Positions 44,841 through 53,121 of a stretch of 59,741 bases of DNA are shown here, in pieces. The stretch's first letter is position 1, and each line of letters starts with the position of its first letter. The notes under the pieces are model-generated. The model did not search any database and was not told the origin of the DNA. It saw nothing but the letters and a program-made list of their open reading frames with translations. The translations under genes were made by a program, and so were the position numbers. Source of the stretch: Planctomycetaceae bacterium (GTDB lineage Bacteria > Planctomycetota > Planctomycetia > Pirellulales > Pirellulaceae); the NCBI GenBank assembly GCA_012959465.1, contig DUDC01000314.1, forward strand, positions 1 through 59,741. The letters run 5' to 3'.

Positions 44841-44965
44841 GGTATTCAATTGCCAGATTCCGTTCGCCCCCCAGGCGAACCTAGAAACGTCTTCTCGTAC
44901 CCAGTACTCTCGGCCTCACGCCTTCATTTTCCCCAAGATACTCGATAACGCAACGGTGGACCTCC

Positions 44966-46435
44966 TCAACAGGTGAACTGCGCATCCGATTCGAAAGGAT
45001 AGAGTGGCCGACGACGGTGGTGAAACTCGAGCTGGTTCAGGTCGGCTGTCGTAACCCCAGGAGTATTTACGCGAAGAAACGTCGTGCAGTACTCTTCATA
45101 CGCCGCCAGTGGCGCATGGACTCCTTTCGCCGCCATGATCCTAAATTGAGCTGGATCCAAACCACACGCAGTCAATTGTCCCGTACTGAACGGCGGAATA
45201 CGCCGAGACGTGATCAAGAGCGTCAACCCGTGCTGCCGAAGCACGGCCGTTCGTCCCTGATCGTAGTGCGTGAACCCCCCATGCCGGACGCGGAGATCCG
45301 TAAATGTCCCGTCGTACTGCCCCAGCAGTTCGAAGCTTCCACTGATGGGCGGTCCATAGACATCGAGGCTCTTTCCACCGACTTGCAGGTCGATCATCTC
45401 ACCAGCATTTTTTCCTTCCGTAACCGCTACTGTTTGAGGATCGTTGATGATCACAAAACCACTGTCGACCTGACTCTCAAGCAATGCCTTAGCCAATGCC
45501 GTACCATCTCCGGGAGAACCACCACCCACATTATCGCCCATGTCGAGCAAACAGGTGCACCCTTCGTCAGCGATCGCTATTTTCAAGGCATCGTCAATTT
45601 CGCACAACTGACCGACAAAATCAGCCCGACGTTGCCAAACCAACTCGGCGAGTTGTTCGGCCGCATCCCGCGCCGCACGGCGATCGTTGTCAGCAACAGT
45701 CAGCACAACACACCCCATCTCACGGACATCCGCATAAGGAAAACCCAAGAGGACGTTCTTATTCAAGACGGGCGGTGTCGTCTGTCGAATAGACTCGCGG
45801 ATCGGTTTCCAGTGCTCGTCTGGCGTATGCTGCCGCTCGATATTGATTACCAACGGTAACTCGACCAATTCCACCACGGGGTGAAGTTCTCCGCGAATCG
45901 TTCGAACCATCATCTCCGCGGCCTGTTCGCCAATGATCCGTTGGTCGACGTGCGGGTTCGTCTTATAGGCGAGCACGGCATCGCAAGGTGTCACCATCTT
46001 GGCCGACACGTTGGCATGCGCGTCCAATGTCGCGATCAACGGCCGATCGTATCCGATCGCTTCGCGAAGACAGGACAAGACCTCGCCGTCGGCATCTGGT
46101 GTCCCTTCGGCGACTGTGGCGCCGTGGATCGCAGCTAACAGGCCATCAATATCCGCCGCGCGGACCGCCTCAAACAACAACCCTTTCAACTCGGCGAAAG
46201 TCTCTTGATCGATCGGGCCATACGGGTAGGCTCGAAAAGCACATAGCGGGACAGCTTCGACACCGTCCGTGTCCAAACCTGCGAAGAATCCGCCCAACTC
46301 GTGGTTGGATGTCGCCATTCGTTCGCGAATCTGGTCACCCAGTAACCACATATCCTGTTGAAACTGATCTCTGCCGGTTTTCTCCGGAATGAACGTGTTC
46401 GACTCGTGCAATAGCGCTACAATACCCACTCGCAT
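44966..46435 (-). CDS. MlrC-like (M81 family) metallopeptidase
   Basis: 489 residues. The ATG was chosen because GGGAGGA lies 8 bases upstream; a TTG two codons earlier is too close to it. The fold is recognised from RVGIVALLHESNTFIP, HELGGFFAGLDTDGVEAVP, IDGLLAAIHGATVAEG, LIATLDAHANVSAKMV, AYKTNPHVDQ and LLDMGDNVGGGSPGDGT. MlrC itself hydrolyses linear peptides from microcystin breakdown; planctomycete M81 members carry the same His/Asp zinc-site residues but an unknown substrate. No signal peptide. It is divergent from the RraA gene with only 49 bases between start codons, so the two may share control. Confidence 0.9.
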   Translation of the reverse strand: MRVGIVALLHESNTFIPEKTGRDQFQQDMWLLGDQIRERMATSNHELGGFFAGLDTDGVEAVPLCAFRAYPYGPIDQETFAELKGLLFEAVRAADIDGLLAAIHGATVAEGTPDADGEVLSCLREAIGYDRPLIATLDAHANVSAKMVTPCDAVLAYKTNPHVDQRIIGEQAAEMMVRTIRGELHPVVELVELPLVINIERQHTPDEHWKPIRESIRQTTPPVLNKNVLLGFPYADVREMGCVVLTVADNDRRAARDAAEQLAELVWQRRADFVGQLCEIDDALKIAIADEGCTCLLDMGDNVGGGSPGDGTALAKALLESQVDSGFVIINDPQTVAVTEGKNAGEMIDLQVGGKSLDVYGPPISGSFELLGQYDGTFTDLRVRHGGFTHYDQGRTAVLRQHGLTLLITSRRIPPFSTGQLTACGLDPAQFRIMAAKGVHAPLAAYEEYCTTFLRVNTPGVTTADLNQLEFHHRRRPLYPFESDAQFTC

Positions 46436-46484
46436 TTTCAACGTCCTCCCTAGTATTCACCACCGTATTCTACTGAGATCAGCA

Positions 46485-47147
46485 ATGACCGCCTCCGATG
46501 TTCCCACATTTTCTGAAATCTGCGAGTCACTTTATACGGCTGTCATCTGCGACGCGCTTGATGCGCTTGGCTACCGTCACCAGGCACCTCGACGGACATT
46601 CTCGGCCGTCGGCCCACAGGTGACAATCGTCGGTCGCTGCAAGACGACTCTATGGGTGGACATGTTTCACAGCGACCCCGATCCGTACGCGTTGGAACTA
46701 AAGGCTGTCGATTCGTGCCAAGCGGGCGACGTGTTTATCGCTGCGGCAGGCGGATCGCAAAGGTCTGCGGTTTGGGGCGAGCTCTTAAGCACGTCGGTGC
46801 AAGCGCGAGGATGTGTTGGAGTCATCGTCGATGGTGCGGTCCGCGATACCGCGAAGATCGCGGCCATGAACTTCCCTTGCCTGGCGACCGATGTGAATCC
46901 CTACGACAGCAAAGACCGACAGCGGGTCGTCGACATGGACGTGGCAGTGGAAATCGCCGGCACGACATTCCGCCCCGGAGAATTGGTCGTCGCAGACAGC
47001 GACGGCATCGTCGTCATTCCACGAGATGTCGAAGAACAGGCGTTGGCGAACGCCTGGCAGAAAGTCCACGCCGAAAACGAGGTGCGAGATGCCATTCGGG
47101 GCGGAATGTTGGCTCAAGATGCTTTCGAAAAGTACGGCGTGCTATGA
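46485..47147 (+). CDS. RraA family protein (HMG/CHA-aldolase-like fold)
   Basis: 220 residues from the ATG at MTASDVPTFSEICESLYTAVICDAL; an upstream start would overlap the MlrC gene. The characteristic motif GVIVDGAVRD at 112-121 (with Asp116, Arg120, Asp121) and the preceding GGSQRSAVWGEL match the aldolase members, where Arg and Asp hold oxaloacetate-type substrates with a divalent metal. Other RraA proteins inhibit RNase E; the presence of the catalytic Arg-Asp pair and the neighbours (LarA-like, MlrC) favour an aldolase or decarboxylase on a small keto or hydroxy acid. Cytoplasmic; divergent partner of the MlrC gene. Confidence 0.88.
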   Translation: MTASDVPTFSEICESLYTAVICDALDALGYRHQAPRRTFSAVGPQVTIVGRCKTTLWVDMFHSDPDPYALELKAVDSCQAGDVFIAAAGGSQRSAVWGELLSTSVQARGCVGVIVDGAVRDTAKIAAMNFPCLATDVNPYDSKDRQRVVDMDVAVEIAGTTFRPGELVVADSDGIVVIPRDVEEQALANAWQKVHAENEVRDAIRGGMLAQDAFEKYGVL

Positions 47148-47169
47148 AGAAAATGCGGCGAGGCAACTC

Positions 47170-48780
47170 TCACTGATCCTCTTCGCTAGGTAGCTCTAAT
47201 CGTTCTCTCGCTTTGGCCACCGGCTCGGCAAACTCGCTCTCCGGGTATAACGAAACAATAGTGTTCCAGATTCTGCGAGCAGCGACTCTGTTTTCGGCTA
47301 CCATCGATTGGTCTGCCTCGTTTAGCTTCGTCGCCAGAAACTCGATGGACGACGTCGGCTCACCCTGTTTTTCAATCTCGTTCTCCATCCGCTGGGCAAG
47401 AAGCCGCACGGTACGATTTTCCTTGCTGTCGTCGATCTGAGTCAGGGCGAGCTGGCATCCTCTAAGCGTTCTTTGTTGGTCACCAAATAGCTTAAATCGC
47501 AAGATTTCTATGACCTGTTTTTCAGCATCGCTTTTCGGCTCACGCTGCAAGCGGATGTTCAGTTCGAGTCTTCGTTGTAAGGCGTCCATTTCATAGTCAT
47601 CGATGTACGACCTGGCTCGCTCGGCGTGTTTTCCCTCTGGAAATCGTCGCAGCATCGGACGCAGCTGGCTGTCAATTGCTCGCCGAATGTCGGGGCGTTT
47701 GCCGGTCGCCAACATTTCCTCCGCTCGGCGGAACATCTTATCCTCACTCGGTGGGATCATGAAAAAGATCACGATTGCGATGAGCAACACAATCGCCCCG
47801 GCAAGGAACCAGACTTGTTCGTAAAAGGGTGTACTACTCTCACGTCGCGGTCTTCGTTTCTTTTTCTTTCGACGGCCGCGCAACAGGTTTCGCGCCTCTT
47901 CCTTGTTCTGGCCCATCCTCAGCGCGCTCACACCACCAACGGCGTGCTCGGCAACGCCGCGCCTTTTCCCAATATTTGCTCGCGTCTCTTCGATCGCCAG
48001 CTGGACAGCAGCCGCCGTATACGGGCGCTTGTTGGGATCTTTCTCCATCATTTGCTGGACCAGACGGTCCAACCAAACGGGACAATCGAGCGCTTGGGTC
48101 GAGACGCGTGTCGCCGCGACCTCGCGGTGCATCCGCGCCAACTCTTTGACGTCGTCGGCAACAAACGGCGGCACGCCGACCAACATTCGGTACATCAGAC
48201 AGCCAAAAACGTAGATATCCGTTCGTTCGGTAGTCACGCCGTTAGAGGTCGCCTGTTCGGGAGATAGATAGGAAACCCGCAGCGTTGTCAAACGGACTGG
48301 TGGGTTAAAACCGCCCTGACGTTCCACTCGAAAATCAGCGACCTTTACTTGACCCGACTCGGTCAACAGAATCTTCTGTAGTGCCAGCGCCAGATGAAAG
48401 ATCTGCTGGCCGTGGGCGTGTTCCAAGGCCCCACAAATTTGGCCGGCAATATCGACAACCTGCTCCCAGGAAAGATGGCCCCGTGCGTCGAGCAGATCGG
48501 CAAGTGTCTGGCCCTCGATAAACTCGTATGCCAGGTACGCTTGGTCTTCGACAACCGCCCCGCCATAACAACGGACAATGTTTGGGTGTAGCAGGGACTT
48601 CAATTGGTCAGCTTCAGCCACGAACTTCCGCTTTGCTGCATCACTCGCACCAAAGGGAACTGGAAACAGCCTGACAGCAACCGCCCTTTTCTGTTCCACG
48701 TGTATCGCTCGATAGAGCGTGCTACCCGGCCCTCCGATCGGCTCTTCCAGAGCAAGTGGTCCGATCCGAGATGTCGACAT
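47170..48780 (-). CDS. transmembrane Ser/Thr kinase-fold protein, predicted pseudokinase
   Basis: 536 residues from the ATG with AGGAGG ten bases upstream. A kinase domain (about 1-275) has lost key residues: the ATP-binding Lys is Arg37 (RAVAVRLF), the HRDLKPxN motif reads HLALALQKI with Ala131 for the catalytic Asp, Ala133 for Lys and Lys136 for the metal-binding Asn, and DFG is DFR at 149-151. The alpha-C Glu56, the SPE of the activation end and the D-x-Y-x-F-G helix are kept, so the fold is intact. After a basic linker (GRRKKKKRRPRR), one transmembrane helix (about 320-340) leads to an extracytoplasmic TPR-like helical region. Probably a signalling scaffold or allosteric partner. Confidence 0.9.
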   Translation of the reverse strand: MSTSRIGPLALEEPIGGPGSTLYRAIHVEQKRAVAVRLFPVPFGASDAAKRKFVAEADQLKSLLHPNIVRCYGGAVVEDQAYLAYEFIEGQTLADLLDARGHLSWEQVVDIAGQICGALEHAHGQQIFHLALALQKILLTESGQVKVADFRVERQGGFNPPVRLTTLRVSYLSPEQATSNGVTTERTDIYVFGCLMYRMLVGVPPFVADDVKELARMHREVAATRVSTQALDCPVWLDRLVQQMMEKDPNKRPYTAAAVQLAIEETRANIGKRRGVAEHAVGGVSALRMGQNKEEARNLLRGRRKKKKRRPRRESSTPFYEQVWFLAGAIVLLIAIVIFFMIPPSEDKMFRRAEEMLATGKRPDIRRAIDSQLRPMLRRFPEGKHAERARSYIDDYEMDALQRRLELNIRLQREPKSDAEKQVIEILRFKLFGDQQRTLRGCQLALTQIDDSKENRTVRLLAQRMENEIEKQGEPTSSIEFLATKLNEADQSMVAENRVAARRIWNTIVSLYPESEFAEPVAKARERLELPSEEDQ

Positions 48781-48878
48781 CGTGCTCGTCCCTCCTATCT
48801 TCATACCACGAATCAAGACGTGGAAACTGAATGTTCGTGCCTTCATCCCAATCATTGTGTGAGCACTTGTCATCGACT

Positions 48879-48909
48879 CACACAACGACACCAAGTCACG
48901 AAGAAGAGC
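48879..48909. repeat. heptad-like CACACAA/CGACACC/AAGTCAC/GAAGAAG repeat
   Basis: Four consecutive seven-base units ending in TCACGAAG, the same word as near 42.19 kb, sit between the pseudokinase start and the radical SAM gene end. It appears to be a short low-complexity repeat without coding content. Confidence 0.4.
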
Positions 48910-49008
48910 AGTGACAACGTTCAGCCTCGAACATACAACAGCTTGGAAGGCACCGAAAGACGAGGTACGTATCGCGACGCCAGTTACTTCGATTTCCGCT
49001 GAAAGGGT

Positions 49009-49950
49009 CTAACATGCTTCACATTTCGTCGGGGGTAACGACCGCTGGTGCCGGTTCATTTGGCGAACTCGTTCCACACGACGCTGATCACAATCCGGAC
49101 AGCGAAAAAACCGCTCGACATCCCACAGATCCATCAGAACTCGGCCGCGGCCATCTCTCAGCCCGCTAGACAGCACCGTTTCCATCGATCGCAAGCTCGG
49201 CGGGCTGAATTGGCCCGCCGCCTCTAGTGCTTCCATCGCGCCATTACCGACACGCGTGGGAACCAAACTACAACATTCGACGCCGGCGGAGAAAGCGAAA
49301 TCGAGCGACTTCAACGCCCATTGGCAGCCTTCCTTTTCATTCAACCAAGGTGGGCGGAGGAGAATAAAACAGCGAACGGTGATGCCTACCCCCAGCAGTC
49401 TCGCACACGCCGAGGAAAAATCGTCAAGGGTCATCTGCTTGTTTAATCGGGGAAGCACCTGTGGGTGAATCGACTCCAGTCCCATCGCAACTTGCAATTG
49501 GGCTGGGGCAATCAGACTTTGGAATTCTTCAACACCGTCCAGCATCCGGGGATGGGTCTCGACAATCACTTGTCGAAAACTGCGGACTCGGTCGGCAATT
49601 TCTTCCCAATCGGCCCGCGGAATCGCCTGACGGTCGAAGAAGTTCCCGCTGTTATAAAGTTTGACGACCGCTGTTGGTGCGAGGCTGGACAACGCGTGAT
49701 CGATTTGGCCCGGTATGGCTCCGGGCCGTACTGAATTGTCCGTCGTGTTCTTCCACAAATCGCACATTGTGCAGCGGAGCGGACATTCCCGATTGGTCAA
49801 CAGTATGGTGGCGACTGCTTCCAAGTCGCCCTGCGAGGATACTTCTTCTTCCACGAAGTACCCGTTAGGAATTGCCGGATCCACCGAGTTTTTTGGGCCA
49901 CGTTGGTCGAGGATCCACCGAGTGGTGATGGTGGGAAGAAGATCACTCAC
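49009..49950 (-). CDS. radical SAM protein (Elp3/TIGR01210-like)
   Basis: 313 residues from a GTG seven bases after the stop of the asparagine-synthase-like gene. The radical SAM cluster motif is C56-x3-C60-x2-C63 in NRECPLRCTMCDLW. The following text resembles the Elp3/archaeosine-synthase-like branch: KLYNSGNFFD, VIVETHPRML, VAMGLESIHPQVLPRLNKQMTLDDF and FILLRPPWLNEKEG. Four further cysteines at the C-terminus (RCPDCDQ and TKCEAC) may hold zinc or a second iron-sulfur cluster. The substrate is unknown; the tight pairing with the asparagine-synthase-like gene and the divergent halogenase-like gene suggests modification of a small molecule or peptide. Confidence 0.88.
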   Translation of the reverse strand: MSDLLPTITTRWILDQRGPKNSVDPAIPNGYFVEEEVSSQGDLEAVATILLTNRECPLRCTMCDLWKNTTDNSVRPGAIPGQIDHALSSLAPTAVVKLYNSGNFFDRQAIPRADWEEIADRVRSFRQVIVETHPRMLDGVEEFQSLIAPAQLQVAMGLESIHPQVLPRLNKQMTLDDFSSACARLLGVGITVRCFILLRPPWLNEKEGCQWALKSLDFAFSAGVECCSLVPTRVGNGAMEALEAAGQFSPPSLRSMETVLSSGLRDGRGRVLMDLWDVERFFRCPDCDQRRVERVRQMNRHQRSLPPTKCEAC

Positions 49951-49957
49951 GATCGTT

Positions 49958-51283
49958 CTACCCGTCCTGGATTGCGAAGAAGGCCGAACGGTATTCGTCG
50001 ATCGTCTCAGGAAACAACGTCCCGAAACCACCTTCGCTTGTCGCACCATGCTGGAAGCGGCGTTTTTCGAAAATAGGCATCGTCACACCCGTGACGGATT
50101 CAACTCCGCGACGCACGATCTCTCCCTTCAGCGCATAGAGTTTGTCATGACTCCAATCAGTCAGTTCAACAAAAGGGATTCCCTCGGCAACTTCGATTAC
50201 GTTGGGAAGTGCAAACGGGCTGAAACCGGAAAAACCGAGCAGGGCCGCCGGAGCATACGATCGAACGTGACCGCGACTCTGCCCTCCCGAATAGACTAGA
50301 GAGTGCTTGATGGCATCCACGCCCCATCCTTCCTGATACAACATCAAGTTGTTCAACACACTTCGAATTGTCAGCTCGGGGTTTTCCTCGATCGGATAGT
50401 CCTTCAGATTCTCGTCGCCACCATCACCGTCGATCAAGTATTTCCATTGGGAGTACCGTTCGCGAATTCCTCGACATAGCGCGAACGCCATCGTCGCCGA
50501 CTGGACATCCAGCGGCTTGTAGTCTTCGATCGCTCGAATCGCGTCGCGAAAATCGATTCGGTCTGCTGAACACTCGACGACTTCTAGACACATCGAACAC
50601 GATATCTCTTCCAGAAATTGCTGCGACTGTAATGCATCATCGCCACCATCAACCGACAGGGTAAACGCCTTGAGTCGAGCTGGTGATTCGCCGCGTTTCA
50701 ACAACAGGTGGTGCAAAACGACAAAAACACTTCCGCTGTCGATTCCACCGGAAAAGAGTACGCCGATCGGCTCGCGCGCATCTAATTGGTCCAACCAACG
50801 ATCGATTTCCTGAGCCAACATTCCAATGTAGGCCGTGCCAATCGAATCCAAATCGCTGGGGAGCACATTTTTCTTCGGCGCTAGAAAACGGCGATAGTCG
50901 GGATTTGGATCCGGACATCCGATCAAGTGGATCTCCACCATGTGGTGCGCCGGCACCATCCGCGTGTAGGACGGGTGAAATTGGTCATCGAGACCGTCGA
51001 GTTGCAATTGTTGTCGGATCTGGTCCATCCGCTCCGCAACAATCAGGCAGGGACCATCGGTCTGCTTGGCAAGGAAATAGCGGAGCGGCCGACCGATCGA
51101 ACGAGCCAAACGGACACGATTGCCCACTTTGGCCACAAGAGCGAACTGTCCGTCGATCTTGCGGACTTGCTCGGGGTCCCCTGATGCGACGGCCGCTTGG
51201 GCCTCGCTTTGTGTCATATTCAGCAGCACGTTCTTGGCCGGATCGACCAGATCCACCATCCGTTCGACCGTCTGATATTGCAT
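49958..51283 (-). CDS. asparagine-synthase-like amidotransferase without glutaminase Cys
   Basis: 441 residues. The synthetase domain keeps the ATP pyrophosphatase loop SGGIDSG (178-184), the DGDGGDE motif near 278 and the neighbouring KDYP. The N-terminal half resembles a shrunken glutaminase domain (GQFALVAKVGNRVRLARSIGRPLRYFLA) but lacks the Cys2 nucleophile (it begins MQYQTVERMV). It may therefore use ammonia, or activate an acid for attack by another nucleophile, as in beta-lactam and lasso peptide cyclases, which use the same fold. It precedes the radical SAM gene by 7 bases on the same strand and is divergent from the FAD-dependent gene. Confidence 0.88.
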   Translation of the reverse strand: MQYQTVERMVDLVDPAKNVLLNMTQSEAQAAVASGDPEQVRKIDGQFALVAKVGNRVRLARSIGRPLRYFLAKQTDGPCLIVAERMDQIRQQLQLDGLDDQFHPSYTRMVPAHHMVEIHLIGCPDPNPDYRRFLAPKKNVLPSDLDSIGTAYIGMLAQEIDRWLDQLDAREPIGVLFSGGIDSGSVFVVLHHLLLKRGESPARLKAFTLSVDGGDDALQSQQFLEEISCSMCLEVVECSADRIDFRDAIRAIEDYKPLDVQSATMAFALCRGIRERYSQWKYLIDGDGGDENLKDYPIEENPELTIRSVLNNLMLYQEGWGVDAIKHSLVYSGGQSRGHVRSYAPAALLGFSGFSPFALPNVIEVAEGIPFVELTDWSHDKLYALKGEIVRRGVESVTGVTMPIFEKRRFQHGATSEGGFGTLFPETIDEYRSAFFAIQDG

Positions 51284-51364
51284 TGTTGTTCTCGCGGTGA
51301 CGAGTTGAGTCTTGGCGATGGGAGCTTCACAACACCGTCTCTTCCAGCGTACGAAGCCAGTTCA

Positions 51365-51427
51365 ATGGATATCCTATATCATCTACCGGCAACGAAACAA
51401 TGTTATCGCGTGAGCGATGACACGTGA
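51365..51427 (+). other. 20-codon open frame ahead of halogenase-like gene
   Basis: ATG to TGA encodes MDILYHLPATKQCYRVSDDT. It lies in the 168-base divergent region, ends 24 bases before the FAD-enzyme start and has no visible ribosome-binding site. It contains one Cys. It could be a leader or precursor peptide, or meaningless; kept only because it lies in a putative biosynthetic locus. Confidence 0.15.
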
Positions 51428-51451
51428 GCCACGCCCGCTTGAGTTCTACCA

Positions 51452-52936
51452 ATGTCCGACTCGTTTGACGTTATCGTCCTTGGCTCTGGTTTTGGCGGGA
51501 CGCTGCTCGGCTCAATCCTCTGTCGAATGGGCTACACCGTCGCCATTCTGGATCGGGCAACACATCCACGGTTCGCGATCGGTGAATCATCCACACCGGC
51601 TGCCGATCTGATTTTTCGTGACTTGTGTCGCCGGTACGATTTGACTGAGCTTCTCCCGCTGACGCGATACGGAACGTGGAAACAGTCGTTTCCGCAAGTC
51701 ACTTGCGGTCGCAAAAGGGGATTTAGTTATTTCCACCACACGCCAAACCGGCCATTTTGCAGCGATCAGGGAAACACCAACCAGTTGATGGTTGCCGCCA
51801 GTTCTGATGATTTAAAGTGCGACATGCACTGGTACCGCCCCGAAACCGATCAGATGTTCGCCGAATTCGTCCGGCAACAGGGCGGCCAGCTTATCGAAGG
51901 CGCCGAAATCGCCGGGCTGATCAAGAGACCGCAGGGGTGGACAATCTCGCTCGCCGAATCCGGGTCGCGTTCGCTCACATGTCAAATGCTCGTCGATGCG
52001 TCGGGCAGCTCACAATTGCTTTGCAACCAACTGGGAATCGAAGACAGAACCAGCCAACTGCGAACGGAGTCCCGAACCGTTTATACTCACCTCGGTCAGG
52101 TCGGTCGCTGGCACGACATCCTGGCCGAGCAGCGCGCTACGGCCCAACATCCATTTGACTGCGATGCGGCGGCGCAACACCATCTTCTCGACGAAGGTTG
52201 GTTGTGGCTGATCAATTTCGACAATGAAGTGACGAGCGTCGGCCTATGCTTCGACGAAACCTCGGCCGTCCAATCATCTGCAGACGGTGATGGTTTTTGG
52301 AAAGTTGTCCGCCGCTATCCCGACCTCAATCGCCTGTTCAGCGACGCTGTGTTGGCCGATGTACCCGGCTGCTGGTACACCACCAGCCGCATGCAACGGC
52401 TCCGCGCGGCGGCGACAGGTGTCGATTGGGTCGCGCTGCCTCACTCGGTCGGCTTTGTCGATCCCCTGCACAGCACAGGAATTGCACTGACCATGCACTC
52501 TATTGATCGAATCGCAGCGGCGATGGCCCCAGGACTTTCTCGCGACCAACGCGACGTACGGATGGCCGCCTATGAAGTGGAACTGTTGGAGGCCTTCCGC
52601 TGGATCGACCAGTTGGTCTGGATGTGTTATCAGTCCCGTCGCGATCCAGACTTGTTTCACGCCGCCACGATGCTGTACTTTTCAGCCGTGGTCAATTACG
52701 AAGGCCGGCGGCAAAGGGGAGAGCATTGTGAGTTTCTTTGCGCCGACTGGAAACCGATTCGGCTCGCCGCCTCAGGAGTACTCGACGCATTTCGGCAGCT
52801 CGGAACAACCGGGGAGCGGCGGCAGCTGACCCAGCAAGTACTCGATTTGATCGAACCGCTGACCGATGTGGGTCTCGGTGAATCGGCCGCTAGTCGAATG
52901 TACTGGCACACATCGTGTGACGTTGACGGAGAATAA
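51452..52936 (+). CDS. FAD-dependent halogenase-like / tryptophan-halogenase-family oxidoreductase
   Basis: 494 residues. The N-terminal FAD fingerprint is GSGFGGTLLG (11-20) followed by FAIGESSTPAADLI at 41-54, where halogenases have the GES-T-P loop. The 'W-x-W-x-I' motif of flavin halogenases appears as WLWLINF near residue 252, with Asn replacing the usual Pro. Other landmarks are the conserved DASGSS near 185 and the C-terminal GFVDPLHSTGIALTMHSIDRI. Flavin halogenases chlorinate electron-rich rings via a lysine; related enzymes hydroxylate or oxidise instead, so halogenation is not proven. It is divergent from the AsnB-like/radical SAM pair and has no reductase partner in view. Confidence 0.85.
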   Translation: MSDSFDVIVLGSGFGGTLLGSILCRMGYTVAILDRATHPRFAIGESSTPAADLIFRDLCRRYDLTELLPLTRYGTWKQSFPQVTCGRKRGFSYFHHTPNRPFCSDQGNTNQLMVAASSDDLKCDMHWYRPETDQMFAEFVRQQGGQLIEGAEIAGLIKRPQGWTISLAESGSRSLTCQMLVDASGSSQLLCNQLGIEDRTSQLRTESRTVYTHLGQVGRWHDILAEQRATAQHPFDCDAAAQHHLLDEGWLWLINFDNEVTSVGLCFDETSAVQSSADGDGFWKVVRRYPDLNRLFSDAVLADVPGCWYTTSRMQRLRAAATGVDWVALPHSVGFVDPLHSTGIALTMHSIDRIAAAMAPGLSRDQRDVRMAAYEVELLEAFRWIDQLVWMCYQSRRDPDLFHAATMLYFSAVVNYEGRRQRGEHCEFLCADWKPIRLAASGVLDAFRQLGTTGERRQLTQQVLDLIEPLTDVGLGESAASRMYWHTSCDVDGE

Positions 52937-53002
52937 CAAATCCGTGCAGGTTCCTTTTAGCCAATTGCGACCCCCTAATAGTAGTTAGTTTCTCGTTTTC
53001 GG

Positions 53003-53032
53003 TTGACCTGATAGACGAAAAAGCGCTAACAT
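53003..53032 (+). promoter_or_regulatory. candidate promoter for the DUF1549 unit
   Basis: TTGACC and TAACAT are separated by 18 bases, 90 bases before the start of the DUF1549-type gene. The -35 element is good, the -10 fair. The region also separates the unit from the halogenase-like gene. Confidence 0.4.
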
Positions 53033-53121
53033 ATTAACTATGGTGGATTGATCCATCTTCCCTCCTTCCGGCAGTAGGATGCTGCCCACCCCGCCTCGCC
53101 TTCACACCAGATGGGAACGTC

